In this document: positions 47,744 through 56,920 of the stretch, in pieces
Layout: each line of letters opens with the position of its first letter
Position numbering within the stretch: the stretch's first letter is position 1
Source of the DNA: Ochrobactrum quorumnocens
GTDB lineage: Bacteria; Pseudomonadota; Alphaproteobacteria; Rhizobiales; Rhizobiaceae
Reading direction: 5' to 3'
Length of the DNA stretch: 64,000 nucleotides
Assembly (NCBI RefSeq): GCF_002278035.1
Contig: NZ_CP022604.1
Coordinates: forward strand, 992,001 to 1,056,000
Notes under the pieces: generated by a model
Seen by the model: the letters and a program-made list of their open reading frames with translations, nothing else
Told to the model about the DNA's origin: nothing
Database searches by the model: none
Translations under genes and position numbers: made by a program

Positions 47744-47965
47744 TAGCAGGCTACCATTACATCATACCCGCCCAGTATAACCTATCCTAGCAAGACGCAG
47801 GTCAGCACGCCAGTGCTGTTGGAATACTAGCGCCGCAATCTTATCTTTATCGGTTCCAATCATTAATAGGCGTAAGAAGATTTCATCGCGGTTCCCATTG
47901 ATATCCGTAAATCCGTCGCCATTTGCGGTACTCAATATTTAAACCGAAATTTCCAACAGGTACCT

Positions 47966-48853
47966 ATGGCCACATCTTCCAAGCGCCGAGCATTGCTGAT
48001 CGTCAATCCAAAAGCCCGCAACGGCAAAGGGTTCAATGCCGACATGCGCGGGATACTCGAGCGCGGCGGCATTTCTCTCATTGAGAAGACTGCGAAGGGG
48101 GCTGAAACCATTTCTGATGTCATCCGTTCCAATAGCGAAGTCGATTTGGTGATTGTCGGTGGCGGCGACGGTACATTGAACGCAGCCGCACCTGGCCTCG
48201 TCGAAACGAAGGTGCCGCTTGCCATATTGCCGCTTGGCACGGCGAACGACTTTGCTCGCACAATCGGCATTCCCGCCGACCCCACAGAAGCCACGCGGCA
48301 GCTGCTCACTTATGAACAGCATCCCATCGATCTTGGTGAAGTGAATGGCCACCTCTATTTCAATGTGGCGAGCATCGGCTTTAGTGCTGAACTCGCGCAG
48401 AAACTGAGTGCTGAGGCCAAGAAAAAGTGGGGTAAACTCGGCTACGCCATTGCGGCTGGCCGTATTCTGATGCGTTCAGAGTTGTTCACTGCCTATCTCG
48501 AACATGATGGCATTACAGAGCAGATAAAGACGCTGCAAGTTTCGGTCGGAAATGGCAAGTTTTACGGCGGCGGCATGGCCGTCGAAAAAGATGCAGCCAT
48601 AGACGACGGCAAGCTCGACTTTTATAGCCTCGAAGTTGACCATTGGTGGAAATTGTTGCGTCTGTTACCCAGTTTGCGTCAGGGAACACAGTCAAAGTGG
48701 GACGACGTTCGTGCATTTCCCACGACTGAAGTTATCATTCGCACCAAGAAGCCAAGGCCAGTAAACACAGACGGTGAACTTTCAACCTGGACCCCAGCTC
48801 ACTTTCGCTTGCATCGTGAAGCGGTCAACGCTTACAGGCCATTCTCATTCTGA
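47966..48853 (+). CDS. YegS/DGK-family lipid kinase
   Basis: The 295-aa product has the diacylglycerol-kinase catalytic signature VIVGGGDGTLNAAA near residue 64 and LPLGTANDFART near residue 91, and the C-terminal beta part of this family (GNGKFYGGGMAV, NTDGE). It should phosphorylate a lipid, diacylglycerol or phosphatidylglycerol; which one cannot be told. Cytoplasmic, membrane-associated. Confidence 0.88.
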   Translation: MATSSKRRALLIVNPKARNGKGFNADMRGILERGGISLIEKTAKGAETISDVIRSNSEVDLVIVGGGDGTLNAAAPGLVETKVPLAILPLGTANDFARTIGIPADPTEATRQLLTYEQHPIDLGEVNGHLYFNVASIGFSAELAQKLSAEAKKKWGKLGYAIAAGRILMRSELFTAYLEHDGITEQIKTLQVSVGNGKFYGGGMAVEKDAAIDDGKLDFYSLEVDHWWKLLRLLPSLRQGTQSKWDDVRAFPTTEVIIRTKKPRPVNTDGELSTWTPAHFRLHREAVNAYRPFSF

Positions 48854-48861
48854 TAAAAAAT

Positions 48862-48885
48862 GGCCCGCTCTTTAAAGAACGGGCC
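48862..48885. terminator. Terminator after the lipid kinase
   Basis: GGCCCG (48862-48867) pairs with CGGGCC (48880-48885). Six A precede it, so the U-tract is best on the minus strand, ending the 25-aa gene; it may also end the kinase transcript. Confidence 0.65.
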
Positions 48886-48965
48886 CAATTCATGACGTTA
48901 GGTGACTGGCTCGGAGGTCATAAGAGCCATAGATGAAACGGGCGAGGAGCCCAATCGTTCCATCA

Positions 48966-49043
48966 TCAGAAGAAAAAGTACCAGATAAACAGAACAGCGA
49001 TGAATGGTACGCCGAGAAGCCAAAGGATTAGTGCACGGAACAT
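48966..49043 (-). CDS. Small membrane protein, 25 aa
   Basis: ATG 49041-49043 follows GGAG on the minus strand. The product is a single hydrophobic span (ALILWLLGVPFIAVLFIWYF). Very similar short proteins are common in Rhizobiales as I recall. It ends before the terminator at 48862-48885. Confidence 0.6.
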   Translation of the reverse strand: MFRALILWLLGVPFIAVLFIWYFFF

Positions 49044-49249
49044 ATTGTCTCTCCTTCATGTTGTAATTTCAACGATCTGGCAGGAAATTGGTTCCCATAA
49101 TGATTATGTTCACAACTGCTTCGGTTCGACTCATTTCAGGGGATTTGCAAAAACTTTAATGATCCGTCAATAATTCAGTGACATCACTAATTTCTAAAAG
49201 ATACGATCGGCCTTACGGTCATAGTTAGTGTATTGCGGGCGTGTGGCGT

Positions 49250-50482
49250 ATGAGTTCAAACGGGTGGCGAAACCGTGCTAAGAATGCAGATCTATCGATG
49301 ATGCGTCAAAAGCGCGGATCGACTGCTGTGTTGACATTCATGGCGCTGGCTGTGGTTTTGGCGGGTTGCGCAAGCGCCCCGCAGCCGAAATCGTCGAAGA
49401 AAAAGCACCCCAAAGAATATTTTGCCGAATCCAAATATGGCGTGAAAGCCAGCCCACGTGTCACCAACCTTCAAGGCAAGCCATTGCCACGTGGTGGTGG
49501 CCGCGATCAGGTCGGTAAACCTTATCAGGTCAAGGGCCGCTGGTATTATCCAAAAGAAAACAAGAATTACGCCTCAACGGGTCGTGCTTCCTGGTATGGC
49601 AGTGCTTTCCACGGTCGGTTGACCGCCAATGGCGAAATCTATGACATGACGCATCTGACGGCAGCGCATCCAACGATGCCGCTGCCAAGTTATGCGCGTG
49701 TCACCAACACTTACAACGGCAGTTCAATTATCGTTCGAGTGAATGATCGTGGACCATTCGAGCGTGATCGCGTGATTGATCTATCGCAGAAGGCTGCTGA
49801 GTTGCTGGATTATCAGCATCACGGCACGGCCGATGTGAAGGTTGAATATGTAGGGCGTGCGCCTCTTGATGGACAGGACGATGCGTATCTGATGGCATCC
49901 TATCGTCCAGGAAATGGGGATCCGATTGGACAGCCGGCGACCGGCGTCATGATGGCCATGAATGCGCCAACGCCGACACCAGCCGGAATTGCGGCGATGC
50001 CGGTTCCACCGTCTTCTCCATTTGAGGTCAATCCGGCTTATGGCGATGGCGAGACACCGTTGCTCCCTGCAAATGTTCCGGTTCCTTCACAGCGACCAGC
50101 TGGTAGTTTCGGCGTTGCGACTGCGGCTCGTATTGGCGGACTTGGTTATGCTTCCGACCGTATGGCAGCCTCTGCCTTCGCCGAAGAGCGCACCTATGGC
50201 AGTATCTTGACCGCAAGTGCGGTTTCGGACGCCTGGAAGCGTAGAAATGCAGAAGAACAGCGTGAATATGTCGAGATCGGTGTTTTTAACTCGCTGGACG
50301 ATCTGACGAAGCTGGAAAAATCTCTGCCGCGCACTGCACGTGTGACACGCACCAAGATACCTACGGAGCAGGGCGACGTTTATGAGCTGACGGCATTTGC
50401 CGAAAAGGGCAATAACGACGATTTGCTTCGTGCGGCGTGGAAAGTCGGAGCAACAGACGCCTTTGTTGTTCGTGCCGACTGA
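49250..50482 (+). CDS. rlpA: RlpA-type septal lytic transglycosylase with SPOR domain
   Basis: The 410-aa product has a membrane/lipoprotein signal (VLAGCAS, Cys near residue 40), a double-psi beta barrel with GRASWYGSAFHGRLTANGE and VRVNDRGPF (catalytic Asp), a Pro-rich linker and a C-terminal SPOR domain (EIGVFNSLDDLTKLEKSL). It acts on denuded glycan strands at the division site. Start uncertain: GTG 49241, ATG 49250 and ATG 49298 are possible; all keep the signal. Confidence 0.85.
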   Translation: MSSNGWRNRAKNADLSMMRQKRGSTAVLTFMALAVVLAGCASAPQPKSSKKKHPKEYFAESKYGVKASPRVTNLQGKPLPRGGGRDQVGKPYQVKGRWYYPKENKNYASTGRASWYGSAFHGRLTANGEIYDMTHLTAAHPTMPLPSYARVTNTYNGSSIIVRVNDRGPFERDRVIDLSQKAAELLDYQHHGTADVKVEYVGRAPLDGQDDAYLMASYRPGNGDPIGQPATGVMMAMNAPTPTPAGIAAMPVPPSSPFEVNPAYGDGETPLLPANVPVPSQRPAGSFGVATAARIGGLGYASDRMAASAFAEERTYGSILTASAVSDAWKRRNAEEQREYVEIGVFNSLDDLTKLEKSLPRTARVTRTKIPTEQGDVYELTAFAEKGNNDDLLRAAWKVGATDAFVVRAD

Positions 50483-50520
50483 TTTTGGCCGGAAAGGCTG
50501 CATAGGCTCGTCGGAAGTTT

Positions 50521-50570
50521 AAAGCATTTCCAGCAAAAGTGTGGAGCGGTTTTGCGTAAGATAATGCTTT
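50521..50570. repeat. Intergenic palindromic repeat, copy 1
   Basis: AAAGCATT...AATGCTTT ends (50521-50528/50563-50570) with AAAGTGTGGAGCGGTTTTG inside. A related copy is at 62580-62624. Dispersed palindromic repeats of this kind are known in Brucella relatives. Confidence 0.65.
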
Positions 50571-50640
50571 AAAACAGATAGATAGAGCAGTTTCCACGAT
50601 TCAATATTAACTGGAATCGCTCTAAGCGGACGGGTGAATC

Positions 50641-51825
50641 ATGGGGCGTTCTTCAAATAGCGTAAGGCTTGCGGCAGCATTTTCCGTTGCGGCTTCAATG
50701 ACCGTGCCGGGATATGCGCAGACTGTGCAAGCTGCATTCGCTACGAAGGCTCCCCAAGTCCTGCTACTGGACGATAAGAGCGGCACCGTCCTTTTGTCCA
50801 AAAATCCGGACATGAAAGTGCCACCCGCGTCGCTTGCCAAGTTGATGACGGCTGAAGTTGTCTTTGAAGCACTTGAAAAAGGCCAGACGACGCTCGAAAC
50901 CAGCTACCCTGTCACTGAGTATGCGTGGCGCACCGGCGGTGCACCTTCTGGCACGTCAACGATGTTTGCTAAGATCAAGTCGACGCCAACGGTTGCTGAT
51001 CTGCTGCAAGGCATGATTGTGCAGGCTGCAAATGACGGTGCCATCATTCTCGCTGAAGGGCTGTCTGGCAGCGAAGCTGCTTTCGCGCAAAAGATGAATG
51101 AGCGTGCGAAAGATTTGGGCCTCATCGGCTCGAATTTCGTGAACGCGACCGGACTGCCCGCCGAAGGACAAACGGTAACGCTGTCCGATCTCATAAAACT
51201 CGCGCGCCATATTCATAGCGCTCATCCCGAACGTTACGTCTATTATGCCCAGCCGGCATTCACTTGGAACAACATCATGCAGCGCAATCGCAACCCGCTT
51301 TTGCGGCTTGATATTGGCGCAGACGGCATGGGAACGGGCTACACTGTAGCATCCGGTTATGCTTTGGTCGCCTCTGCAGAACAGAACGGACGCAGGCTGT
51401 TTCTTGCAATGAGTGGTTTGACCAGCATCAAAGAACGCGAGGAAGAAGCAAAGAAACTTATCCAATGGGGGATGACTTCATTCGATACTATAAGTATTTA
51501 TTCGGCTAACGAAGAGATCGGCACTGCGCAGGTTTTCGGCGGCTCCGCCTCCAGCGTTTCTCTGAAAGTCAAAGACGATGTTGAACTGCTGCTTCCAAAG
51601 GAAGGGCGCGACAAGCTCAAAGCACGTATTTTCTACGAGGGGCCGTTAAACGCTCCCATCGAGACAGACACGCAAGTTGGAACTTTGCGGTTCGAACTCA
51701 ATGGGAATGTAGTACAGCAAATGCCGCTCTATACGGCTCAATCGGTTTCAGTTGGCACTCTCTCACAGCGAGCAATGGGCGCAGCGCTGGAGCTTTCCAC
51801 GGGTTGGCTAAGGAAATATCTCTAA
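50641..51825 (+). CDS. D-alanyl-D-alanine carboxypeptidase (DacF-like), altered motifs
   Basis: The 394-aa product has a signal peptide, the nucleophile motif SLAK in PPASLAKLMTAE near residue 62, an S-x-N position reading AAN (VQAANDG), and GMGTG where the KTG triad is expected. It ends with the C-terminal beta domain of low-mass PBPs. The family trims the pentapeptide side chains. Loss of the KTG lysine and the SxN serine may alter or remove activity, unless this is a normal variant of the subfamily. Confidence 0.85.
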   Translation: MGRSSNSVRLAAAFSVAASMTVPGYAQTVQAAFATKAPQVLLLDDKSGTVLLSKNPDMKVPPASLAKLMTAEVVFEALEKGQTTLETSYPVTEYAWRTGGAPSGTSTMFAKIKSTPTVADLLQGMIVQAANDGAIILAEGLSGSEAAFAQKMNERAKDLGLIGSNFVNATGLPAEGQTVTLSDLIKLARHIHSAHPERYVYYAQPAFTWNNIMQRNRNPLLRLDIGADGMGTGYTVASGYALVASAEQNGRRLFLAMSGLTSIKEREEEAKKLIQWGMTSFDTISIYSANEEIGTAQVFGGSASSVSLKVKDDVELLLPKEGRDKLKARIFYEGPLNAPIETDTQVGTLRFELNGNVVQQMPLYTAQSVSVGTLSQRAMGAALELSTGWLRKYL

Positions 51826-51906
51826 ACCCTCCTCGACCTCACGCGCAAACGCCGATAAACAATAGAGAGCTTGTTTTAAGCTGGACTCAATTTTGCGGAA
51901 GCCAGT

Positions 51907-52551
51907 GTGACCGGATTGTTTATTACATTCGAGGGTGGGGAAGGTGCGGGTAAATCAACCCAGATTGCCTTGCTGGCGGAGCATCTGCGTAGCCTTGGTT
52001 TTGATCCGCTGATCACGCGTGAACCCGGTGGTTCTGCGGGTGCTGAAGCAGTTCGTCACGTGATTCTGAGTGGTAATGCCGAAAGCTACGGTCCTGCAAT
52101 GGAAGCGCTGCTTTTCGCTGCTGCTCGAGCTGATCATGTCGATCAGCTGATCCGTCCGGCATTATCTGAAGGTCGCGTTGTGCTTTGTGACCGTTTCATC
52201 GATTCGAGCCGTGCCTATCAGGGCGTGACAGGAAATCTCAATGCCACTTATATGGCTGCTATCGAACGTATTGCTATCGATGGTGCAATGCCAGACCTTA
52301 CGATCATTCTTGATATTCCTGCAGAAAAAGGTCTTTCTCGCGCAGTGAAGCGTCGAGGGACTGACATTGCCGATCGTTTCGAGAAAGAAGCCATTGCCGT
52401 GCACGAAGCCCGGCGTCAGGCGTTTCTAGAAATTGCGAATGCCGAACCCGATCGCTGTAAGGTGGTCAACGCCGACCGTTCACAGGATGAGATATCAGCC
52501 GATATCGTAGCCATTGCAGACGAAATTTTGAAGAAAAAGGGACTTCTGTGA
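51907..52551 (+). CDS. tmk: Thymidylate kinase
   Basis: The 214-aa product starts with GTG 51907 and has the P-loop [10 protein letters not shown], the [12 protein letters not shown] motif, the LID region [12 protein letters not shown] and full length. It phosphorylates dTMP to dTDP. Overlaps holB by ATG/TGA coupling (GTG/TGA at 52548), the usual alphaproteobacterial pair. Confidence 0.95.
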   Translation: MTGLFITFEGGEGAGKSTQIALLAEHLRSLGFDPLITREPGGSAGAEAVRHVILSGNAESYGPAMEALLFAAARADHVDQLIRPALSEGRVVLCDRFIDSSRAYQGVTGNLNATYMAAIERIAIDGAMPDLTIILDIPAEKGLSRAVKRRGTDIADRFEKEAIAVHEARRQAFLEIANAEPDRCKVVNADRSQDEISADIVAIADEILKKKGLL

Positions 52552-53624
52552 TCGAAGAGCTTGATGTCCCAAAAGCCCATGATTCCATTGAAGGCGTAGC
52601 TGAACCATCTGCCAGTGATTATCTCACCGGTCATGGCGAAATAGTAGCTTTCCTGGCACAGGCCTATCGTGAAGGTCGTATGCATCATGCGCTGCTTTTT
52701 GAGGGCGCTCAGGGTGTTGGCAAGGCGACACTGGCCTTTCATCTCGCAGGCCACATGCTTGCGTTTGGAGATCAGACCTTTGCACCTGAAACGATCGGAA
52801 TGCCTGATTTCAGCAAACCACTCTGGCGACAGATCGCAGGTGGTATGCATCCGGCCGTGTTGCATATTAATCGGCCCTTCGATCAGAAAACCGGCAAGTT
52901 CAGGACTGGTATTCCTGTAGAGGAAATTCGTCGCGTCACTCATTTTCTGACCCGCACGGCATCGGACGGCGCATGGCGAATTGTCATTGTCGATCCTGCC
53001 GATGATATGAACCGTAATGCTGCGAATGCGCTTCTCAAAACTCTGGAGGAGCCACCGGCACGCGCGATGTTCATTCTGATATCGCATTCGTCGGGACGGC
53101 TTCTGCCAACCATCCGTTCACGCTGCCAGAGCATCCAGTTTAAGCCTCTCGGAGATGATGCGCTTACAGATGCATTGGAGCACGTTGGACCTAGCGTCGG
53201 GCTTGATGCCGACGGCATCACACAATCGCTTCTGACTCGCTCTGAAGGCAGCGTGCGCAAGGCGCTGCTTCTCGTGGCCCATGGAGGCCTTGAAATATCG
53301 AATACCGTTGATGCCATATTGCAGGGGCAGGCGTTTGATCTTCCAAAAGCTCAAACGCTTTCAGGTGTTCTGAATGGGCGTGAGGCAGAAGTTCAATATG
53401 AACTGTTCCGCGATTATCTTATGAGCCGGATCGCGGATGAGGCTAGACGCTATGCAGATTCGGGTCAGTTGCGTGAAGCCGATCAGTGGTCGCGTTTCTG
53501 GAGCGAACTTGTTCGTGAAATTTCGAATGCCGAGACCTATAATCTCGACCGGAAGCAGGCAGTTATGATCCTTTTGGAAAAAACGCATCGCGCTTTTCGA
53601 TCTGGCACACCTCCGCTTACGTGA
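52548..53624 (+). CDS. holB: DNA polymerase III delta-prime subunit
   Basis: The 358-aa product has a P-loop-like [12 protein letters not shown] near residue 46, the sensor region [21 protein letters not shown] and SRCQSIQF. As part of the clamp loader it opens the DnaN ring. Coupled to tmk by 4-bp overlap. Full length for Rhizobiales. Confidence 0.93.
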   Translation: MIEELDVPKAHDSIEGVAEPSASDYLTGHGEIVAFLAQAYREGRMHHALLFEGAQGVGKATLAFHLAGHMLAFGDQTFAPETIGMPDFSKPLWRQIAGGMHPAVLHINRPFDQKTGKFRTGIPVEEIRRVTHFLTRTASDGAWRIVIVDPADDMNRNAANALLKTLEEPPARAMFILISHSSGRLLPTIRSRCQSIQFKPLGDDALTDALEHVGPSVGLDADGITQSLLTRSEGSVRKALLLVAHGGLEISNTVDAILQGQAFDLPKAQTLSGVLNGREAEVQYELFRDYLMSRIADEARRYADSGQLREADQWSRFWSELVREISNAETYNLDRKQAVMILLEKTHRAFRSGTPPLT

Positions 53625-53696
53625 CATGGTGCTTCACTTGCGTTATGTCACCGCTAACGTTTTTTAAACATCACACTTGAAGAAGCCGGATTTCTG

Positions 53697-55244
53697 ATGA
53701 GCCGCGAAAAATTCTATATCACCACCGCAATCGCTTACCCAAATGGCAAGCCGCATATCGGTCATGCTTATGAATTGATTGCGACTGATGCCATGGCGCG
53801 TTTCCAGCGTCTGGATGGCAAGGATGTTCACTTCCTGACCGGCTCGGACGAACACGGCATTAAGATGCTGCAGAGTGCGCGTAAGGAAGGCATTACGCCA
53901 CGCGAACTCGCAGATCGCAACACAGCTGCTTTCCAGCGCATGGGCGAGTTTCTGAACAGCTCGCACGACGATTATATTCGCACCTCCGAAGAGCGCCATT
54001 ACAAGGCCAGTCAGGCAATCTGGCAGGCAATGGCCGCCAATGGCGATATCTATAAAGGCGGCTATGCGGGCTGGTATTCGGTTCGTGACGAAGCCTATTA
54101 TGGCGAAGAGGAAACGGAAGTCCGTGCGGATAATGTTCGCTACGGTCCTCAGGGCACCCCTGTTGAGTGGGTTGAAGAAGAAAGCTACTTCTTCCGTCTG
54201 TCCAATTATCAGGACAAGCTTCTTGAACTTTACGAAAAGAATCCCGGCTTCATCATGCCTGCGGAACGTCGCAACGAGATCGTGAGCTTCGTAAAGTCTG
54301 GTCTGAAAGACCTTTCGATTTCGCGCACGACATTCGACTGGGGTATTCCGGTTCCGGGTGATGAAAAGCACGTCATGTATGTCTGGGTTGACGCCCTGAC
54401 GAATTACATCACGGCAGTTGGATATCCTGATACAACCGATGAAAAGTGGGGCTACTGGCCTGCCGATGCTCATATCATCGGTAAGGACATTTCGCGGTTC
54501 CATGCAGTCTACTGGCCAGCATTCCTGATGTCGGCGGGAGTTCCGCTGCCAAAGCGCGTGTTTGCGCATGGCTTCCTGTTCAACCGCGGTGAAAAGATGT
54601 CGAAGTCGCTTGGCAACGTCATCGATCCGTTTGAACTGGTAGAGCGTTATGGTCTTGATCAGCTGCGCTACTTCCTGATGCGTGAAGTACCATTTGGTCA
54701 GGATGGCAGCTACAGCCATGATGCGATCGTCAACCGCACCAATGCCGATCTTGCCAACGATCTGGGCAATCTTGCACAGCGCTCGCTGTCGATGATTGCC
54801 AAGAACTGCGAAGGCAAGGTTCCGGTTCCTGGTGAGTTTTCGGATGCTGACACGGCTATTCTGGATCAGGCCGATGCGGCACTGGAAACTGCGCGTAAGG
54901 CAGTCGGTGATCAGGCGCTGCATATTGCTCTTGGTGCAATTTTTGCCGTGGTTGCGGAAGCAAACCGTTACTTTGCGGGACAGGAGCCGTGGGCACTGCG
55001 CAAGACTGATCCTGCGCGTATGGGTACGGTGCTTTATGTAACCGCGGAAGTGATCCGCCGCGTCGGCATCATGGTGCAGCCGTTCATTCCGCAGTCGGCT
55101 GAAAAGCTCCTCGATACTCTGGCAATCCCGGCAGATAAGCGTCAGTTCTCTGACGTAACTGCAAGCCCGCTTGTCGGTCGAGCCGAACTACCAGCACCGC
55201 AGCCGGTCTTCCCGCGCTTTGTGGAAGCGGAAGAGCAGAACTGA
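53697..55244 (+). CDS. metG: Methionyl-tRNA synthetase
   Basis: The 515-aa product has the HIGH motif in [10 protein letters not shown] near residue 16, KMSKS in [10 protein letters not shown] near residue 300, and the anticodon-binding helical domain. It lacks the C-terminal tRNA-binding extension, as usual for this short class. It charges tRNA-Met. Confidence 0.95.
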   Translation: MSREKFYITTAIAYPNGKPHIGHAYELIATDAMARFQRLDGKDVHFLTGSDEHGIKMLQSARKEGITPRELADRNTAAFQRMGEFLNSSHDDYIRTSEERHYKASQAIWQAMAANGDIYKGGYAGWYSVRDEAYYGEEETEVRADNVRYGPQGTPVEWVEEESYFFRLSNYQDKLLELYEKNPGFIMPAERRNEIVSFVKSGLKDLSISRTTFDWGIPVPGDEKHVMYVWVDALTNYITAVGYPDTTDEKWGYWPADAHIIGKDISRFHAVYWPAFLMSAGVPLPKRVFAHGFLFNRGEKMSKSLGNVIDPFELVERYGLDQLRYFLMREVPFGQDGSYSHDAIVNRTNADLANDLGNLAQRSLSMIAKNCEGKVPVPGEFSDADTAILDQADAALETARKAVGDQALHIALGAIFAVVAEANRYFAGQEPWALRKTDPARMGTVLYVTAEVIRRVGIMVQPFIPQSAEKLLDTLAIPADKRQFSDVTASPLVGRAELPAPQPVFPRFVEAEEQN

Positions 55245-55251
55245 GCTGAAT

Positions 55252-56040
55252 ATGCTGGTTGATAGTCACTGCCATCTCGACTTTGCGGATTTCGAGCCAG
55301 AGCGCGATGCTGTTGTGGCGCGCGCGCTCGATGCTGGCATCAAGCGCATGGTCACAATTTGCACGCGTGTACGCAAGTTCGATACGATCCTGACACTCGC
55401 TGAGAATTACGAGTCCGTCTATTGTTCTGTTGGAACACACCCGAACAATGCGCATGAGGAACTCGATGTCACGGCCGATGATCTGGTGCGTCTGGCTGAG
55501 CATCCGAAAGTCGTCGCCATAGGCGAGGCGGGTTTGGACTATCATTATGATTATGCGCCGCCGGAAGCCCAGCGTCAGGGCTTCCTCACGCATATCGAAG
55601 CTGCACGTCGCACACAGTTGCCGCTCGTGATTCACGCGCGCAGCGCGGATCAGGATATGGCCGACATTCTGGAATCTGAGACGGCGAAGGGCGCGTTTCC
55701 CTTTATCCTGCACTGTTTCTCGTCCGGTCGGGCATTGGCTGAGAAGGGCATTGAGCTTGGCGGTTATGTGTCATTCTCCGGCATTCTGACCTTCAAGAAC
55801 TCAGCCGATATTCGCGAAGTTGCAAGCATTGTTCCGCGTGATCGTCTGCTGGTCGAGACAGATGCGCCATATCTCGCACCGATGCCGTATCGCGGTAAAC
55901 GCAATGAGCCGTCATTTGTGCAGCACACGGCAGCCGTTTTAGCTGACACAATTGGTGTGAGCAGCGATGAGATAGCCGACATCACAAGTGAAAACGTCTT
56001 CCGGCTTTTCTCCAAAATGCCAAAGCCTGCTGGAGAATAA
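55252..56040 (+). CDS. TatD-family deoxyribonuclease
   Basis: The 262-aa product starts MLVDSHCHLDF, with metal ligands His-x-His, then EAGLDYHYD, IHARSADQD and ETDAPYLAP, all TatD active-site motifs. ATG 55252 is 7 bp after metG; the frame extends upstream only as a shadow of metG. Metal-dependent DNase or related hydrolase. Confidence 0.9.
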   Translation: MLVDSHCHLDFADFEPERDAVVARALDAGIKRMVTICTRVRKFDTILTLAENYESVYCSVGTHPNNAHEELDVTADDLVRLAEHPKVVAIGEAGLDYHYDYAPPEAQRQGFLTHIEAARRTQLPLVIHARSADQDMADILESETAKGAFPFILHCFSSGRALAEKGIELGGYVSFSGILTFKNSADIREVASIVPRDRLLVETDAPYLAPMPYRGKRNEPSFVQHTAAVLADTIGVSSDEIADITSENVFRLFSKMPKPAGE

Positions 56041-56045
56041 TCATC

Positions 56046-56864
56046 GTGGCAGCTTCCCGCAATTGTTTGCGTTTCACAATTCTGGGGTGCGGATCGTCCC
56101 CCGGTGTGCCACGTATCAATGGTGATTGGGGCAATTGTGATCCTGAAAATCCGAAAAACCGGCGTCGCCGCGCCGCACTCCTTGTGGAGCGGTTCGACGG
56201 TGAAGGAAACAGCACCGTCGTCGTGATCGACACAGGACCGGATTTTCGAGCGCAGATGATCGATGCGGATGTGCCGTCGCTGGATGCAGCTGTTTACACA
56301 CATCCACATGCCGATCATATTCATGGGATCGATGATCTTCGTACCTACGTGGTCGAAAACAGGCGCCTGATGGATGTGTACGCCAACCGGCTGACGCGCA
56401 ATCGGCTGTTTGATGCCTTTGGCTATTGTTTCGAGACGCCAGCAGGGTCGAGTTATCCGCCGATCCTCTCCATGCATGACATCGTCGCTGAAACGGCTTT
56501 TACGATTACAGGAGCAGGCGGATCGATCCGGTTTGAACCATTCACGCAGGTTCACGGTGATATTGAATCGCTCGGCTTCCGCATCGGCAATGTCGCTTAC
56601 TGCACAGATGTCAGCGCATTTCCAGATGAAAGCCTGAAATATATCCGCCATGCAGATATTCTAATTATCGGCGCACTGCAGTATCGTCCTCACCCAAGCC
56701 ACTTTTCACTTGAGCAAGCGCTCGAATGGATTGAGTTTTTTGGACCTAAGCGCGCGATACTGACTCACATGCACATACCGCTCGATTACGAGGCAGTCAT
56801 GCGGGAAACACCCGATAACGTTGAGCCTGGTTATGATGGGTTGCGCTTTGAAGTTTCCATCTGA
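56046..56864 (+). CDS. MBL-fold metallohydrolase (PhnP-like)
   Basis: The 272-aa product starts with GTG 56046, 5 bp after tatD. It has the metallo-beta-lactamase motif THPHADHIHG near residue 85, DTGPDFR, and later His ligands (TQVHG, THMH). PhnP-like enzymes are phosphodiesterases. Substrate unknown here; the gene order with metG and tatD is conserved in Brucella relatives. Confidence 0.88.
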   Translation: MAASRNCLRFTILGCGSSPGVPRINGDWGNCDPENPKNRRRRAALLVERFDGEGNSTVVVIDTGPDFRAQMIDADVPSLDAAVYTHPHADHIHGIDDLRTYVVENRRLMDVYANRLTRNRLFDAFGYCFETPAGSSYPPILSMHDIVAETAFTITGAGGSIRFEPFTQVHGDIESLGFRIGNVAYCTDVSAFPDESLKYIRHADILIIGALQYRPHPSHFSLEQALEWIEFFGPKRAILTHMHIPLDYEAVMRETPDNVEPGYDGLRFEVSI

Positions 56865-56868
56865 AAAA

Positions 56869-56898
56869 GCCCGCTGCGGGTATTTGCAGCGGGCTTTT
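56869..56898. terminator. Bidirectional terminator
   Basis: GCCCGCTGC (56869-56877) pairs with GCAGCGGGC (56886-56894); A run before and TTTT after. It ends the metG cluster and the convergent glucan exporter gene. Confidence 0.9.
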
Positions 56899-56920
56899 CT
56901 CTTTGGGCTGTAGTCGTTGA

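Larger units (their letters stand above)
46821..47771 (-). pseudogene. tRNA-Gly (CCC) split by an insertion sequence
   Basis: The 3' part (46821-46868, with anticodon loop TTCCCAA, T-arm and CCA) and the 5' part (47746-47771, starting GCGGGTATGATG) are separated by the 875-bp IS. Joined, with one TA counted, they give 74 nt with matching acceptor strands GCGGGTA/TACCCGC. The D- and anticodon-stems next to the insertion contain mispairs, so bases may have changed, or my model of the intact gene is slightly off. A mature tRNA cannot be made from this copy. Confidence 0.85.

Noticed and set aside
53664..54923. 419-codon frame opposite metG
   Set aside because: It mirrors a clear metG with HIGH and KMSKS motifs; its residues follow from the codon bias of the real gene.
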